Part shown: positions 1-10,960 of the stretch, one piece after another
Layout of the letters: the number at the start of each line of letters is the position of its first letter
How positions within the stretch are numbered: position 1 is the stretch's first letter
NCBI GenBank assembly: GCA_958430865.1
Contig: CAUDNR010000202.1
Span: forward strand, 6,043 to 53,052
Length of the DNA stretch: 47,010 bases
Source of the DNA: Entrophospora sp. SA101
Lineage: Eukaryota > Glomeromycota > Glomeromycetes > Entrophosporales > Entrophosporaceae
Direction of reading: 5' to 3'
Position numbers and translations under genes: made by a program
The notes under the pieces: generated by a model
Databases searched by the model: none
Told to the model about the DNA's origin: nothing
The model's input: only the letters and a program-made list of their open reading frames with translations

Positions 1-168
1 TCCCTGTTGCTATTTCTTTCCCTCTATAAACAACACCATATGTTCCTTTTATAAAAATCATTTTTTCTTAATTCCTTCAATTGTTATTATTTTGCACTAA
101 TAGAGTGTAAATCTCTTTTCCTTCTCACCTTCACCAAGTATTTCTAATTTCAAATAATGTTCAGACAT
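1..168 (-). CDS. CDK-like protein kinase, N-terminal two exons (runs off the left edge)
   Basis: Exon 1 is 129..168 and starts at the ATG at 168-166. Exon 2 is 45..<1. The 83-nt intron 46..128 has GT and AG ends and interrupts a glycine codon. Joined, the exons read MSEHYLKLEILGEG followed by TYGVVYRGKEIATG. This is the start of a kinase N-lobe: the glycine-rich loop GEGTYGVVY carries the adjacent Thr-Tyr pair that in Cdc2/Cdc28-type kinases is the site of inhibitory phosphorylation (family knowledge). The very short leader before the loop (about 10 residues) also fits CDKs, which have almost no N-terminal extension. The rest of the kinase, including the lysine and catalytic loop, lies outside the window, so assignment to Cdc2 rather than another CDK or CMGC kinase is inferred. 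Confidence 0.72.
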
Positions 169-1070
169 ATTATTATTACTAATATTTACGTTTATTTTTA
201 TGCAACTTTTTTTTTAAAACAAAAACGCGTTATAAAATTTTAAATTAGAAATGATCTGCTACCGTGTAGTCATTACTATTACTAACAAGGTTACAACTGA
301 GAACGCAATGTGAGCTTTTGCTTTTCGTGTTACACCGTGCTACGCGAGAATAAAAATTCAATCAAGTTGGGTTTTGCGTCTTCTTCGTCGTAAAGAGCAA
401 AAAAATGACATCACTCGGGCCAAGACAATAGTCTATTTTATTAAATTCGAAACATATGAATAGGACAGCCGTCTAAACTTTTTTTTTGTTATTTTTTCGT
501 AGAGAAATTACTCTCAGGCCATTTCAGCGCACGGAACTCAACCTTCTACATTCGACCACATAAAATAATTGTCGTTATTATTATATATACAACGTTATTA
601 CAGGAGAGACCATTGATTGATTAATCAATTAAAATCGTGAATTTAAAAATAAAACATTTAATGTGGGTTTGATTCATTTTGTCAACAATCACTTCACGAA
701 CAATTGTTTCATTAACAAATGGTCGAATTTAGGAAGTTAGAAGCAACCATTTGAAATAGTCTAATAAATTAAATCGTACTACTTGAAAATGTATTTAAAG
801 GGTTGGTTTTCGACTTGGTTGAAGAATAACTCTCTTCCTAACTCTTCTCTTGACCATATCTCTCGATATAATCAAAATAACCTTAATATAACGAATTTCA
901 AAATGATTGTAAACGCGACCAATTTAAGATATACGATCAAGAGGAAACATGAACGATTTATGAAAAAAATCAAACAAATTTATTTAATAAAACAAAAATT
1001 TACAACCCAAAACAATTTTTTTTGCATGTAATAAAATTCCATTATTAACTATTAACAATCTAATTATATA
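169..1070. other. Intergenic, AT-rich; no gene recognised
   Basis: This is the upstream flank of the kinase gene. A short open frame at 783..1031 has no ATG start (it begins at TTG), is K/N/I-rich and has no recognisable domain, so I do not call it a gene. Confidence 0.5.
225..230. promoter_or_regulatory. ACGCGT (MluI cell-cycle box-like) site upstream of the CDK-like gene
   Basis: A palindromic ACGCGT lies 57 nt upstream of the kinase ATG, in a stretch with almost no other CG-rich sequence. In ascomycete yeasts this hexamer is the MBF (Mbp1/Swi6) binding site of G1/S genes. Function here is inference from the hexamer and the kind of gene beside it; one hexamer can occur by chance. Confidence 0.25.
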
Positions 1071-1305
1071 TAGATCTTGACCGATAAAACCCGCCTATAT
1101 AGTTATTGAATAATTGATAATAATAAAACGTTAATTAAATATATTTTACAAACAGCTTCATAGATCTCGACTTAGGACTTACTTTGATCAAACCCGCCTA
1201 TAATAATAAACGTCCATTTTGGAAACTTGATTTACAAATAGATCTTGACTTTAACACTTACTTCTACCAAGCCCGCCTATATAATTATTTGAATAATTGA
1301 TAAAG
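1071..1305 (+). repeat. Three diverged direct repeats, period about 80-90 bp
   Basis: Units start at 1071, 1161 and about 1239, each with TAGATCT(T/C)GAC and each ending in a CCCGCCTATA block about 20-35 nt later. The first and third units also share a trailer reading (T)GAATAATTGATAA. The origin is unknown; the pattern fits a decayed minisatellite or subterminal repeats of a transposon. Confidence 0.6.
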
Positions 1306-2025
1306 CGAAGTCGAGTGGACTTACCCGAGGGTTGAAAAGACCAACAACAACAATGATGAGAAATCCTCACGCAAAGCATTAAAATCCAAACATCTGGATT
1401 TTGAGGAACAATTATGAGTTCCAACAGCAAGAGAAAGACCACAAATCACATCGGGGAATCGGTTAAAAAAAGAAGTGCAGACCATGACCCACAGGAAGAA
1501 TCAATCACATCAAGAGCAACGAAACTGACACATACAATGAAGGAAGTTGTCAGCAACAATAAATGTTATACGGACATAAAATTTTAATATTATACAACCT
1601 ATGTTATTGTTCATTTTCATATAAAATTTGATGTATTTTATATTTCTAGTACTTTATTAATTAAAAAAAAAAACGAAAATTGATTAAATTTTAAAATGTT
1701 TACAGTTTCTCGAAAATTCTCATAATAAAAATATTTAAAATTATATCATATAAAAGCTATAATTTTGGTGAATAAATTATATGATTCTAAATGCTTTAAT
1801 GCATCTAAATTTTATTTCTTTGTTATTTTTTTTCTAAATCATGATTTTGCAAAAAAATTCAATTTTAACTTTTTGATGATCTTTCAAAAAAAGTATTTCG
1901 TTTTTTTTTAATTAATAAAGTGCTAGAAATATAAAATACATCAAATTTTATACAAAAACGAACAAGAACATAGGTCATATAATGTTAAAATTTTATGTGT
2001 TGTTATTATGTAGCATTTTGCATAA
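1306..2025. other. Intergenic; nothing recognised
   Basis: AT-rich sequence with homopolymer runs. No credible exon or transposon terminus was identified. Confidence 0.4.
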
Positions 2026-2335
2026 TTAACAAAAAACATCATTCACAAACTTTTGTCTGGGTAGTGTGTATATATATATAAATATTTTGAACTTATCAAT
2101 TACAAATGCCTGATTAATAATTGATTCAGCATTTTGATTTACATTAATATTAGCATGTAACCTGCTGTGAAAATTTTCAACATAATATTCATTGAAATTA
2201 ACAAGATGATTCTCCAATACATTTGCAAAAGGATTTTGATTTTCTTCCCAGTATATGTAATCTGAAATAAATGCCAGTATAATCTTATTATAATTTTTTC
2301 TTTTCCATCTAAGAGCAAAGCCCAGATTCTAAATA
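2026..2335 (-). pseudogene. Coding remnant, probably transposon-derived
   Basis: One minus-strand frame stays open for about 100 codons, ending at 2026. It contains a well-composed segment with the motif NEYYVENFHSRLHAN preceded by IILAFISDYIYWEENQNP. No start codon belongs naturally to it, since an in-frame stop lies just upstream near 2335. I associate the motif (…EYPVEN-HS-L…) with a highly repeated ORF in glomeromycete genomes, but that is recollection, not a search result. The other two minus frames here are shadows. Confidence 0.4.
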
Positions 2336-2746
2336 ATGACAATTAAATTATTTTGTATTTTCCGTATAATAAAGATTGTGTAGGTCGTGTAATGTGATAA
2401 TTTCGAATGTCGATCAAAAACAAAATTCCACTATGCTGAAAATATTACTAAACAGAAAAATATGGCAATGTGACTTTGGACACATTTGTATTGAACCATT
2501 CCATTCCATTCATTAATGGCATAGAAGACTTTGACAGACCTTTCTTTGAAGTCAACACAGCTTTAACAGGATAAGTTTCTGGATTATTTTTGCAGGAAAA
2601 TCAATTAATTAGCTGAACTAGAGATAAACCTGTTTTTGACTGATTAATTGAAAATTTATCAGATCAACTCACTTATTTAACTTATCAAACAATTATACTA
2701 TTGATCAGAATTAAAAGAGCACAACAATCATGATTGTTATATTTGT

Positions 2747-2999
2747 AGTCCTACTCTAAGTCTAGAAACATCATCATCAAATCCATCATCTTTAAATACT
2801 GTTGGTTCTCAAACTCATACTAAAAAATAATAATTTATGAAGAGGAACCAAAAAAAGAAGTATTGCTTGAAAGTATTTCTTTAAATGAAGTCTCACCAGA
2901 AGCTCAAGATGCTCAAAACCTTAATGATGAATCTAACTCATCACAGCAAGGATTACTTATTTTCACCACTCTTTTCATCACTTTCAATGTCTGATTACT
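2747..2999 (+). pseudogene. Ser/Glu-rich coding-like remnant broken by a stop
   Basis: The sequence reads as a serine- and threonine-rich frame (SLETSSSNPSSLNTVGS) to a stop near 2828. It then continues in a Glu/Ser-rich frame (YEEEPKKEVLLESISL, then SPEAQDAQNLNDESN). The composition is protein-like and unlike the AT-rich background. The family is not recognised; given the neighbouring fragments it is probably part of a decayed mobile element. Confidence 0.3.
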
Positions 3000-3370
3000 A
3001 GGTATTAGAGCAAAAATATCATCAATTCTATTGCATCTAGCCTTCTCATTATGATATTTTTTCAGTATTTGTCAGATTTGTGATGCATTTCACAAATCCT
3101 GTGGACATCACATATTGAAAATTTATGTGACCATTCCATATCAGGGATGACCATCCTGTCTTCTTACTTTACACAACAATAGGCATTGGATTAGTGATGG
3201 GTTTTGTCAGATAGCAGCTGAGGGAACCCTTTGTAGTATAATTCACCATTTGATGGTTACAATGGTGTAATCTGATACTTCATGACCAAATTATACAATG
3301 TTTTTCCATGATGGATGTCTGCATGGATTGCATTAAGTGAGATGTTTCTTTTTTTCATGTAGGTAAAGTT

Positions 3371-3664
3371 GCGCATGTGATTATGTTTGAAGAAATGCCT
3401 AATTCACCATCCCAGGGTCCTCCACAACTTGTTCTGGGATATTGTGGTAATGCGCAATGGGTAATTGCTTGGCATAGTATTGCCATTCCATGCAAGTGGT
3501 GCCTGTTTGACTTTGGTCATCATCAAGGTGTAGAAGATCTGAGGAAGCCTTTACACACTTATTTCTTTTTAAAAAGGAAATTTGATGGCAAGGTTGTGGT
3601 TTTTGATATATGTTTGCATTGCCAAACAGTGCCTGTTTATCATGTGAAAATTTCTGGCCAATGA
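3371..3664 (+). other. Unrecognised open frame of about 95 codons
   Basis: This is an uninterrupted frame with balanced composition, including Trp, Cys and His (for example AWHSIAIPCKWCLFDFGHH). It lies downstream of a possible AG acceptor near 3362. It has no homology I recognise. It sits among transposon-like fragments and is either a decayed exon or chance. Confidence 0.2.
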
Positions 3665-3768
3665 ATAAACATTAATATTTTTTAATGAGACATGTAAAAT
3701 CTGTTTATTAATTATAACACATACATATAAAATTTTTTTTTATATTAATTATTACAAACAAACAAAAA

Positions 3769-4035
3769 TGCCACCTATTCCTAAAAGAAAAAAAAACAAT
3801 ATAAAGATCAATCAAGAGATGCAGAAGGCAAGTATTTGTCAAAAAGAATATATAATGCTAATAGTAAAGTTGATGAAACAAGGCAGAAGGAAAATCTGAA
3901 AGAGAAAGAATTAGATAAATTGGATATTACTAGTATTAATGAAAAATTGAATAATGAGAATATAGATCCCATAGAAAAATACCAGATGAGTAATATTATA
4001 ATAATAACAAGAACTTACTGTAAAAGATTGTAGTG
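3769..4035 (+). pseudogene. Lysine-rich, coiled-coil-like ORF with a poly-A frameshift
   Basis: An ATG near 3769 begins MPPIPKRKK. The frame is then lost at an A-run (about 3786-3797) and resumes one frame over as KDQSRDAEGKYLSKRIYNA, continuing through DETRQKENLKEKELDKLD to a stop at 4033. The basic N-terminus and charged heptad-like middle suggest a DNA-associated or coiled-coil protein. The single frame break in a homopolymer could be decay or a sequencing error. Family not identified. Confidence 0.4.
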
Positions 4036-4499
4036 ATGGAACTGATAACTGTTGTACCAGCTTTGAATAATCACATAACCTGGCTGGCCAAAGTTGTATA
4101 TATCAAAGTTTTTTTTTTACAAATGATTTTGTATAAATTTTGTTTTTGTAAGTCAATAAAATTATTTTTGTGTGATTTTTTAGAAGATGATCATCATAAA
4201 TTTAGCCAAAGTCATTGGTATATCACCTAGCCTTAATCCAACCACACATTCAAAACCATTCTAAGTAACTTGAAATCACATTTTAACTTATTAGACTACA
4301 ATTGGTTAGTTTTCCTTGCAAAAATCCTGTCAAGGGATAATAATCAATTGGCTACACACTCTGTCCCATCTTGTTACCAAAAAAAAAGCTCTCCCAAAAA
4401 AAAAAAGGGAACTTGCTCAAAATCACTGTTAAATGTGATTCATTTTCTAATGAAATAAAACAACAACAACAACAATTCCATATATATCAACATCAAAAA

Positions 4500-4982
4500 A
4501 TCAACATCAAAAGATTAGAAAATCAAGAAAAGTGAAATGCAACATTCCTGTAACCTATCACCTAAATTACTTGCTAGTGGCAAAGTATTAGATATAGATG
4601 GTTTTATTTTAAAAAGGAATTAATTGTCAGTATTGATTTTTATTATTATTTAATGAAACCACTAAAAACCAATCTTTTCTTTCCATCCACAACATAACAC
4701 ATCTTTCTTCCTTCATATATGCGGGACAGGAACCTGGATCCTAGATTTAGCAACAGAATATAAAACAGCCACATTTATTTGACTTGATATATCACGAATA
4801 TTTCCACAAACTGTCAAACCAAGAAATGTGTCATTTATAAAATATAATGTATTGGACAGGTTGCCATTTCCTGATGACTGTTTTGATTTTATAAATCAAT
4901 CATTTTTAGCATTTGCATTCACTGTTTTCCAATGGGCCACTATACTAAATGAAATAATCAGTCATCATCACCATAATATTTA
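4500..4982 (+). pseudogene. SAM-dependent methyltransferase pseudogene (MT-D)
   Basis: 4549..4600 reads …LSPKLLASGKVLDID, matching the end of exon 1 in the intact copies (…LKSGDANVLDVG). After a degraded intron, 4720..4982 reads CGTGTWILDLATEYK, then TATFI, an in-frame TGA at 4780-4782, LDISRIFPQTVKPRNVSFIK and LDRLPFPDDCFDFINQSF. This aligns residue by residue with MT-A (CGPGTWVCDMASEYK … VDINELFPKL … LPFRDDFFDLV). The stop replaces the glycine codon of the FxGxD segment, and the donor and acceptor sites are eroded. The C-terminal half is missing. It is a fourth, detached member of the family at 36.8-42.1 kb. Confidence 0.75.
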
Positions 4983-6239
4983 GAGATAGATTTTTGTAAA
5001 AATATATATTAATATATAAATAATATAAATAAATATAAATAATGTAAATATAAATAAAAACAAATAAAAAAATCTTGATCACTAATTAATTAATTGACAA
5101 TCATCTATGAATCTAAATAAGGATTGTCGGAGGAGAAATCACTAATTAATTGACGACTTTGTATAAAAAAATGGTACTATATATAGTACTATAAAATAGT
5201 ATATTGTTTTATTTTGAATTATGAAATAAATGTCAAGGAACATATTTATATATTTTTTTTAAGAATATCGAAAAAAAAGGGTTTACTCTTGGGGATGTAG
5301 AGATGAGTGAGATTTTTCATATATAAAAAATTTTTTTACGTTCATGTATAATTATTTTTAATCGGGAGTTTCTATATTATTCAAATTATTTCAAAGATTC
5401 ATAAATGATTTTAGTATTTAATTACATCAAATGATTGAACTTTATTCCGATAAAATTATTTTGAAACTCCAAAACTCAAAACTACTATTTTAACTTTAAA
5501 AAAAGCAAAATGACATCATAGTGCTTTTATGTGAGAAAAAGATCTTTTTCACGTGATGGGATATTTTTGCAGATCATTCTACAAGATGGTTCCTTTCGAC
5601 ATTTCACTGGTTCATAAATAGGATCATCAATTAAGGATTTATTTATTATTTAAAATTTTTTCTAATAATAAAAAATCAATTAAATTGATACGCAAACAAT
5701 AGGAGAAGATGAAAGGATCGGAAAAAATTTAAATGACAAATCATATTAATGCAAATTTTAGTTTTTTATAATTATGTGAACTCGATTTTCCGAACACATT
5801 TAAAAAATTAATAATAATAATAATGCGAATCAAAATAGTCGAAGACGTATGAAATTTATTAACAGTGAGGTTTTGACATATTAAAATGAGCATAAATTAA
5901 ACGTGTTTCATCATCTACTGCAGTCAAGCAAGGATTAATATTAGAGTAAAAGTGTAATCCCAAAAAATAACTACTTTTTGTGATGTAATATGAATTGTAA
6001 TGTCTCCTCCTGCCAAATTTTCAATGAAAAGATACTATTGTAATAGAAATATATGATAAATGATCTCAAAATCCTATTATTACTCTTTTAAAGTTTGCAA
6101 CTTGATAATTGACTCCAAGTGAAATAATTTAGCATTGACAAATGCGAATTATAGTGTGACCGATGACATTTTTCATTTCTTTATTATTATGTTTTGCGAA
6201 ATCAGTGTAACCGAGGATATTTTCCCCTTCGAGTTGTAT
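4983..6239. other. Intergenic; short repeats only
   Basis: A direct repeat of TCACTAATTAATTGAC-like sequence occurs near 5080 and 5140. Perfect short palindromes occur at about 5174-5189 (GTACTATATATAGTAC) and about 5535-5550 (GAAAAAGATCTTTTTC). No exon was recognised. Confidence 0.4.
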
Positions 6240-6350
6240 AAAGACGGTGACCCTTTCCATTATCTATTAATAGAATCTATGGTGAGGCGGTCGCAATTTT
6301 TTTTTTAAAGTATTTTCGAATCATAGTGTTGTTCAATAGAGTTTTCCCGG
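6240..6350 (+). repeat. Dispersed repeat, mate at about 34960-35065 in inverse orientation
   Basis: AATCTATGGTGAGGCGGTCG at about 6270 and CATAGTGTTG followed by TTCAATAGAGTTTTCC downstream match the reverse complement of 34970-35060 (AATCTATGATGAGGCGGTCA … CATAGTGTTG … TTCAATAGAGTTTTCC), with the same order and similar spacing. The outer part (GGTGACCCTTTCC / GATGACCTTTTC) is also alignable. The family is unknown. Confidence 0.6.
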
Positions 6351-6419
6351 TCCTAAGATGAAATACTGAAAATGAAGGAGTAAACAAACATTGATATTAA
6401 TATTAATAAAAAAATATTA

Positions 6420-6855
6420 CAGTCGGAACTCGATAAGACGTAATTCGATAAATTATAACGGAGTTTTTCTAGTTTACCTATTCTATTGTTTCATTTTGGA
6501 CGATTATTTCATATGGTTCCACACATATAATAAATTATAACTTGATAAGACAAATAATAATACCAGTCTATCGAAAGAAATTTTGTATAACTTCATTGAC
6601 ATTAAAAGAAAAAAGAGAAATATCTGTTCTAAAACAATCGAAACCTACTTCAACGAATAAAGACCTTTAAAATTCGTTAAAAGTGGCATTTTATTATATA
6701 GAAGCGTCAACAAATATATGTATAAAATTTTAAACCAATTTTTTTTTAAAAAATATTAACTTCATTTTTATCGAAGACTACTTAATAAAATGAATGTTTT
6801 ATAAAATGATGCATTGAGTCCAAAACAAGTACATTGGTTTAACGAGTTCCAACTG
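6420..6855. mobile_element. 436-bp pogo/Tc1-mariner-type MITE with TA duplication
   Basis: The left end is CAGTCGGAACTCGATAA. The right end read outward is CAGTTGGAACTCGTTAA (14 of the first 17 bases match). Both ends are directly flanked by TA (6418-6419 and 6856-6857), the target duplication of Tc1/mariner/pogo elements. The interior has no transposase frame, so the element is non-autonomous. Confidence 0.75.
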
Positions 6856-6857
6856 TA

Positions 6858-7535
6858 ATAATATTGAGAAGTATTTCTTTATTAAAATATCACGTGAAAG
6901 CTCATGATCGTGTTGAAAGCTAGTACAAATTTGGACAGAGAAACGTGATATGTGTTATTGAAACCTTAAAAATCTATCTATTTACACTATAAAAGGCAGA
7001 TTGATTTCACAAACAAAATAAAGTTATTTTGTTTACAAAAACATGCGTGAATCTCTCTTTCCCGAATAATAAAGAAATAATTGATTAGATAATAAAGCAT
7101 CATCACGCTTATTATTCTTTTAATTATTCTATTTTCTCACCTTCCTTTTTTTTGTATCTGACACTTACTCGATCAAGTTTAGTATGTTTTTTTTTTTTGA
7201 TATATATCATCTATCATGATATCTATCTATCATATATATAATAATATTTCTTTTTTTTATATTAATATATATATGTTTTTTTTCATGCATATTCACACAC
7301 ACGCACAGTTTATACCTAACTACCTGCCTTGTTATATATATCTATCTATTATATTAAAATCGTTTATCATAAACTTGTCACTACTATTTGTTTTTTTTTT
7401 TTTCCTGAAATCAAAATTTAATCGAAACACCAATAAGTCAAATCAAATCAATCTTAATCTATCTTTCAACCCAAAAAAAAAATTTCATCGATTTTATTTT
7501 TATTTATTATTTTAAAAATAATAAAAATATTAACA
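6858..7535. other. Upstream region of the acidic protein gene
   Basis: Pyrimidine- and AT-rich leader. An open frame at 7216..7515 is low-complexity (I/Y/F/N) and is most likely 5' untranslated sequence. Confidence 0.4.
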
Positions 7536-8498
7536 ATGGCTATTAAAACAATTGGATTGGCACTTGTTGGGATCGTCTCCTCATTTATTTCTTCCGCGTT
7601 ATTTGCATTTATTTTTGCTTTTCAAGATGAAAAAAAAAAAGAACTAGAGTACTATGGTAATAACAACAATAATGGGAATAATTGCAAGAATAAAATTTAT
7701 CCTGTTAACAGTGGTGGTAATAGTAAGGATAATGGCGGCAGCATCATAAACCAGGATGATATTAGTATAAGGAATGATATTGACAATAAAATTGATGATG
7801 ATGATGATTATGATAATTTTAATAAAGGCGGTAATAATAGTAAATATGATATTAGTAAGGACGGTATTGTAAATGATTATGATGATTATTATGATTATGA
7901 TAATTATGATGATGATGAAAATCAACTTAAAAGTCCATTTTTTCAACCTCTACAAAAATCACAAACTCAAGTTCATCATCATACTCATAATTTAACCGAG
8001 TATGAATATCAAGAAGAAAAAGAAGAAAACATGTCAAAATCAAATCATTATAATCAATATCCTTTTTTAACAGATGGTTTAACTGATAATAATGAAGTTA
8101 GTAATGTCATTAGTGCTATTAGAATTATTAGTAATATTAACAACAGCGGCAGTGGTAGTAAGTGTGAAGGTGAACAAAATAGCAATGATCATAGTTATAT
8201 AGTTAATAACGAGTATGAGGATAATCCATCGAAATTTGGATATTATTTAGAAGGTTGGGATTATACAAATAATGACGAGGAGAATGAGAATGAATTATAT
8301 GAATCGGATTATGATGAATCGGATGAATTAAATGAGGATGAAGAGTTAGATTATGATGAATTGGAATTGATAATGGAAAAGATACTTGCTTGTGAAAACA
8401 ATAGTTCAGATGAAAATTTAGAATATAGTGACTATGAAACTGAAACTGAAGATGAAGATGTTGGAGATGATTATTGCTATTATAATAATTATAAATAA
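7536..8498 (+). CDS. Acidic N/D/E/Y-rich protein with an N-terminal membrane anchor (320 aa)
   Basis: A single uninterrupted exon starts at the ATG at 7536 after a poly-A/T leader and ends at TAA 8496-8498. Residues about 4-28 (IGLALVGIVSSF then ISSALFAFIFAF) form one hydrophobic segment, either a signal anchor or an uncleaved signal peptide. It is followed directly by a lysine patch (DEKKKE), which fits a type III/Ncyt orientation or simple anchoring. The remaining ~290 residues are asparagine-, aspartate-, glutamate- and tyrosine-rich, with a strongly acidic C-terminus (ESDYDESDELNEDEELDYDE) and no recognisable domain; most is probably disordered. The D/N runs are encoded by GAT/AAT triplets that shade into the surrounding microsatellite-like DNA. 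Function unknown; the long open frame and sensible start support a real gene. Confidence 0.6.
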   Translation: MAIKTIGLALVGIVSSFISSALFAFIFAFQDEKKKELEYYGNNNNNGNNCKNKIYPVNSGGNSKDNGGSIINQDDISIRNDIDNKIDDDDDYDNFNKGGNNSKYDISKDGIVNDYDDYYDYDNYDDDENQLKSPFFQPLQKSQTQVHHHTHNLTEYEYQEEKEENMSKSNHYNQYPFLTDGLTDNNEVSNVISAIRIISNINNSGSGSKCEGEQNSNDHSYIVNNEYEDNPSKFGYYLEGWDYTNNDEENENELYESDYDESDELNEDEELDYDELELIMEKILACENNSSDENLEYSDYETETEDEDVGDDYCYYNNYK

Positions 8499-8819
8499 TT
8501 ACACTGATGGAGAGGATAAAGATGAAAAATTAATTAAATATAAAAAAAATAAATAACTATTATTATCATTATTTAATCAATTTAATAATAATAGCAATAG
8601 AAATAGTTATTATTATGAAAATAACACAATAGTTGTTTAGCAAAAATATTAGCAAAGAACATTTTTTTCCAAATTAAAAAAAAAGAATTATTTTTATTTT
8701 ATTCAAAAAAACTGTAAATACAAAATAAATAAATCAAAAAATGGGAGGTTTTTTTGATATATATTCACATGATCAAACACAGTTATATATTTCCAAGATG
8801 CGTGTGTCATTCTCGGTGG

Positions 8820-8851
<32 letters not shown>

Positions 8852-10960
8852 GAGGTAATATAATTCCATTTATAAAAATTTGCTTCTTCTTTAACGACTA
8901 TTTTTTCTTTTAACGGTTATAGCTACCACCATAAGCAATAATAACAAAGAAGTATATTTATTTATTAATTCATGATGATAAAATCAATCATTTATTATTA
9001 TTTAATTAAAAATTTGAGCGAATTTTAGACCATGATAAAAAACAAAAAATCAACAACTCCTTCACATTAAAAAACCCAGCAATAATGCATGTTAGATGGG
9101 ACAGTATAAACTTCTTGATGTTGGTAGTCATCCAGAGACTCTCTATTGAAAGTGTGTGTTTCGCGTACATCAAAAGCTGATTTCAATAGTGAAATATATG
9201 TTTATAAACAACCTGTCGACAAAAAAGTCATTTTTTTATTCTTTTGTTGCAACTCATAGTGTAGATTGTACTGGAAAATGGGAAATAGTCACAACTCTAT
9301 AATAAAATATGATGCTTATTAGAAATCTGCATCCTTCTTCTAAAAAAAATTCGCAGATCAGGATCAAGACCAACAGAATGCTATTCCAAACGTTCTATAC
9401 ATAATTTCCCCGATCGTTGATGCTAATTCCAACCTCCACAGCCCAATTGAAGCAGAAAGACCATCAGTTTGTCTCCTCTATTATATATAATAATAAGGAA
9501 GAAATAAAAAAACATACTCGTCGTGAATTAACTCTTGCATAATGACAAGTTAAGTAAAAATACTCGCCAAAAATGTGTATTTTATCCACAATTATTTGTG
9601 AAGTTTTACTCTTTATTTATTCTATAAGATAGGAATTTTTAGAAAAATAGTTCTTTGAATATTGATTATTAATTATGACTAAAACGAGATATTGAATGAG
9701 AATATGCAGTGTGCATGTTGTGAATTAAAAAGGAGCCTAGTTAGAATATTAAAGTATAATGAATGACTAATCTATTACACTTTACAAAGCTGTAAAACAA
9801 CTCTGACCTTTGTACATACAGTTAAAGCACATATAATGTGCTACTGGGATGACTATAACTTCATGGAGTTCCGGCTACCTACCATTTCGGACAAGCTAGT
9901 ATAACTGGTGGTTCTTTGAAAATATCTGTCTGGCTTATCCACTCCATTTGACACATACGGATGTAAATGTTTCGGATGTTACGTGCAGCATTTTACATCC
10001 ATAAAATTGAAAATTGAAAATTTTTATCATTTATGAAAATGATAAAAATATAAATACTTGTGATACACTTTTTTTCAATTCACAATAAAGCGTATCCATA
10101 AGATCAAGCTAATCTTTATTGGAGCCAAAGATTCTACAACAAAGTTTTGACAGTGTCTTTTGTTTTCAAACAGAACCTCTTTGCATCGTAGAACTCTTGC
10201 AAATTAAAACTTCTATCTTTTAAAAATAGCTTGTTATGGGACTCAAACTTTATCATTGTCGAATTCTGTTCCTTTTTAACTAAATTCAGTCAACACGGAA
10301 AACTTGCAAATAATGTTAATAAACGAGCTATATGATTTTATTTTTGAATTTTGCTAATGACGCAGAAAATGAAGTTCCTCGCCATAATTTCTTCTAGTTT
10401 TTTGGGATTAAAAATTTCTCAATCAATTATATTCCCCAATGACAAAATCTGTTGACAAAGAGACATCCTCGTATTCTTTTGATTCAATTGCTCTAAATTT
10501 TCTTTGGTAATTTCGCAATTTAGCAGAGTAATCTCTTCATAACGGATTTTATACGCGAAGCAAAATTTTAAAAAATCTATTTTAATTATAATCTGTCGTA
10601 ACAACCAATCAATATTTTGAAAAAATCAATAAGGTTCGAGTCCCGTCCGATCTATGCAATTCTATTTTTTTAAAGTCAGGTGATAATTATTGAACATGCA
10701 ATTTCTTATCCCGCACTTTTTTGATAACACAAAATTTTGCATAACGAAAATAAATAAATGTCTTCATGAATACTAAAGTTGATGTCTGCAACTGGTTGCG
10801 AATTCTTCTTACATTACAGCTCTTATGCTCTAAATCCTGCAACTTCTTAGTTGCAGGCACAAACTTCAGTGAATATGCATGCGAAAATTTACGCTTCTAA
10901 ATAAAATGAAAAATGTAAATCTTTTTCAATTATTAGGATTTTCTCAAATGTTGTACATAA
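8499..10960. other. 2.5-kb gene-poor region
   Basis: An (AAT)n microsatellite sits at about 8820-8850. A frame without ATG near 9350-9490 has protein-like composition (NAIPNVLYIISPIVDANSNL) but no recognised family. A minus-strand frame at 10419..10604 (KENLEQLNQKNTRMSLCQQI) may be another decayed exon. None is strong enough to call as a gene. Confidence 0.4.

Noticed and set aside
783..1031. 82-codon open frame
   Set aside because: Starts at TTG, low-complexity K/N/I composition, no domain or splice context.
7216..7515. 99-codon open frame before the acidic protein
   Set aside because: Low-complexity AT-rich translation directly upstream of a better ATG; probably 5' UTR.
10625..10655. GGTTCGAGTCC resembling a tRNA B box
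   Set aside because: The T-stem does not pair and no D-arm, anticodon arm or acceptor stem is found upstream.
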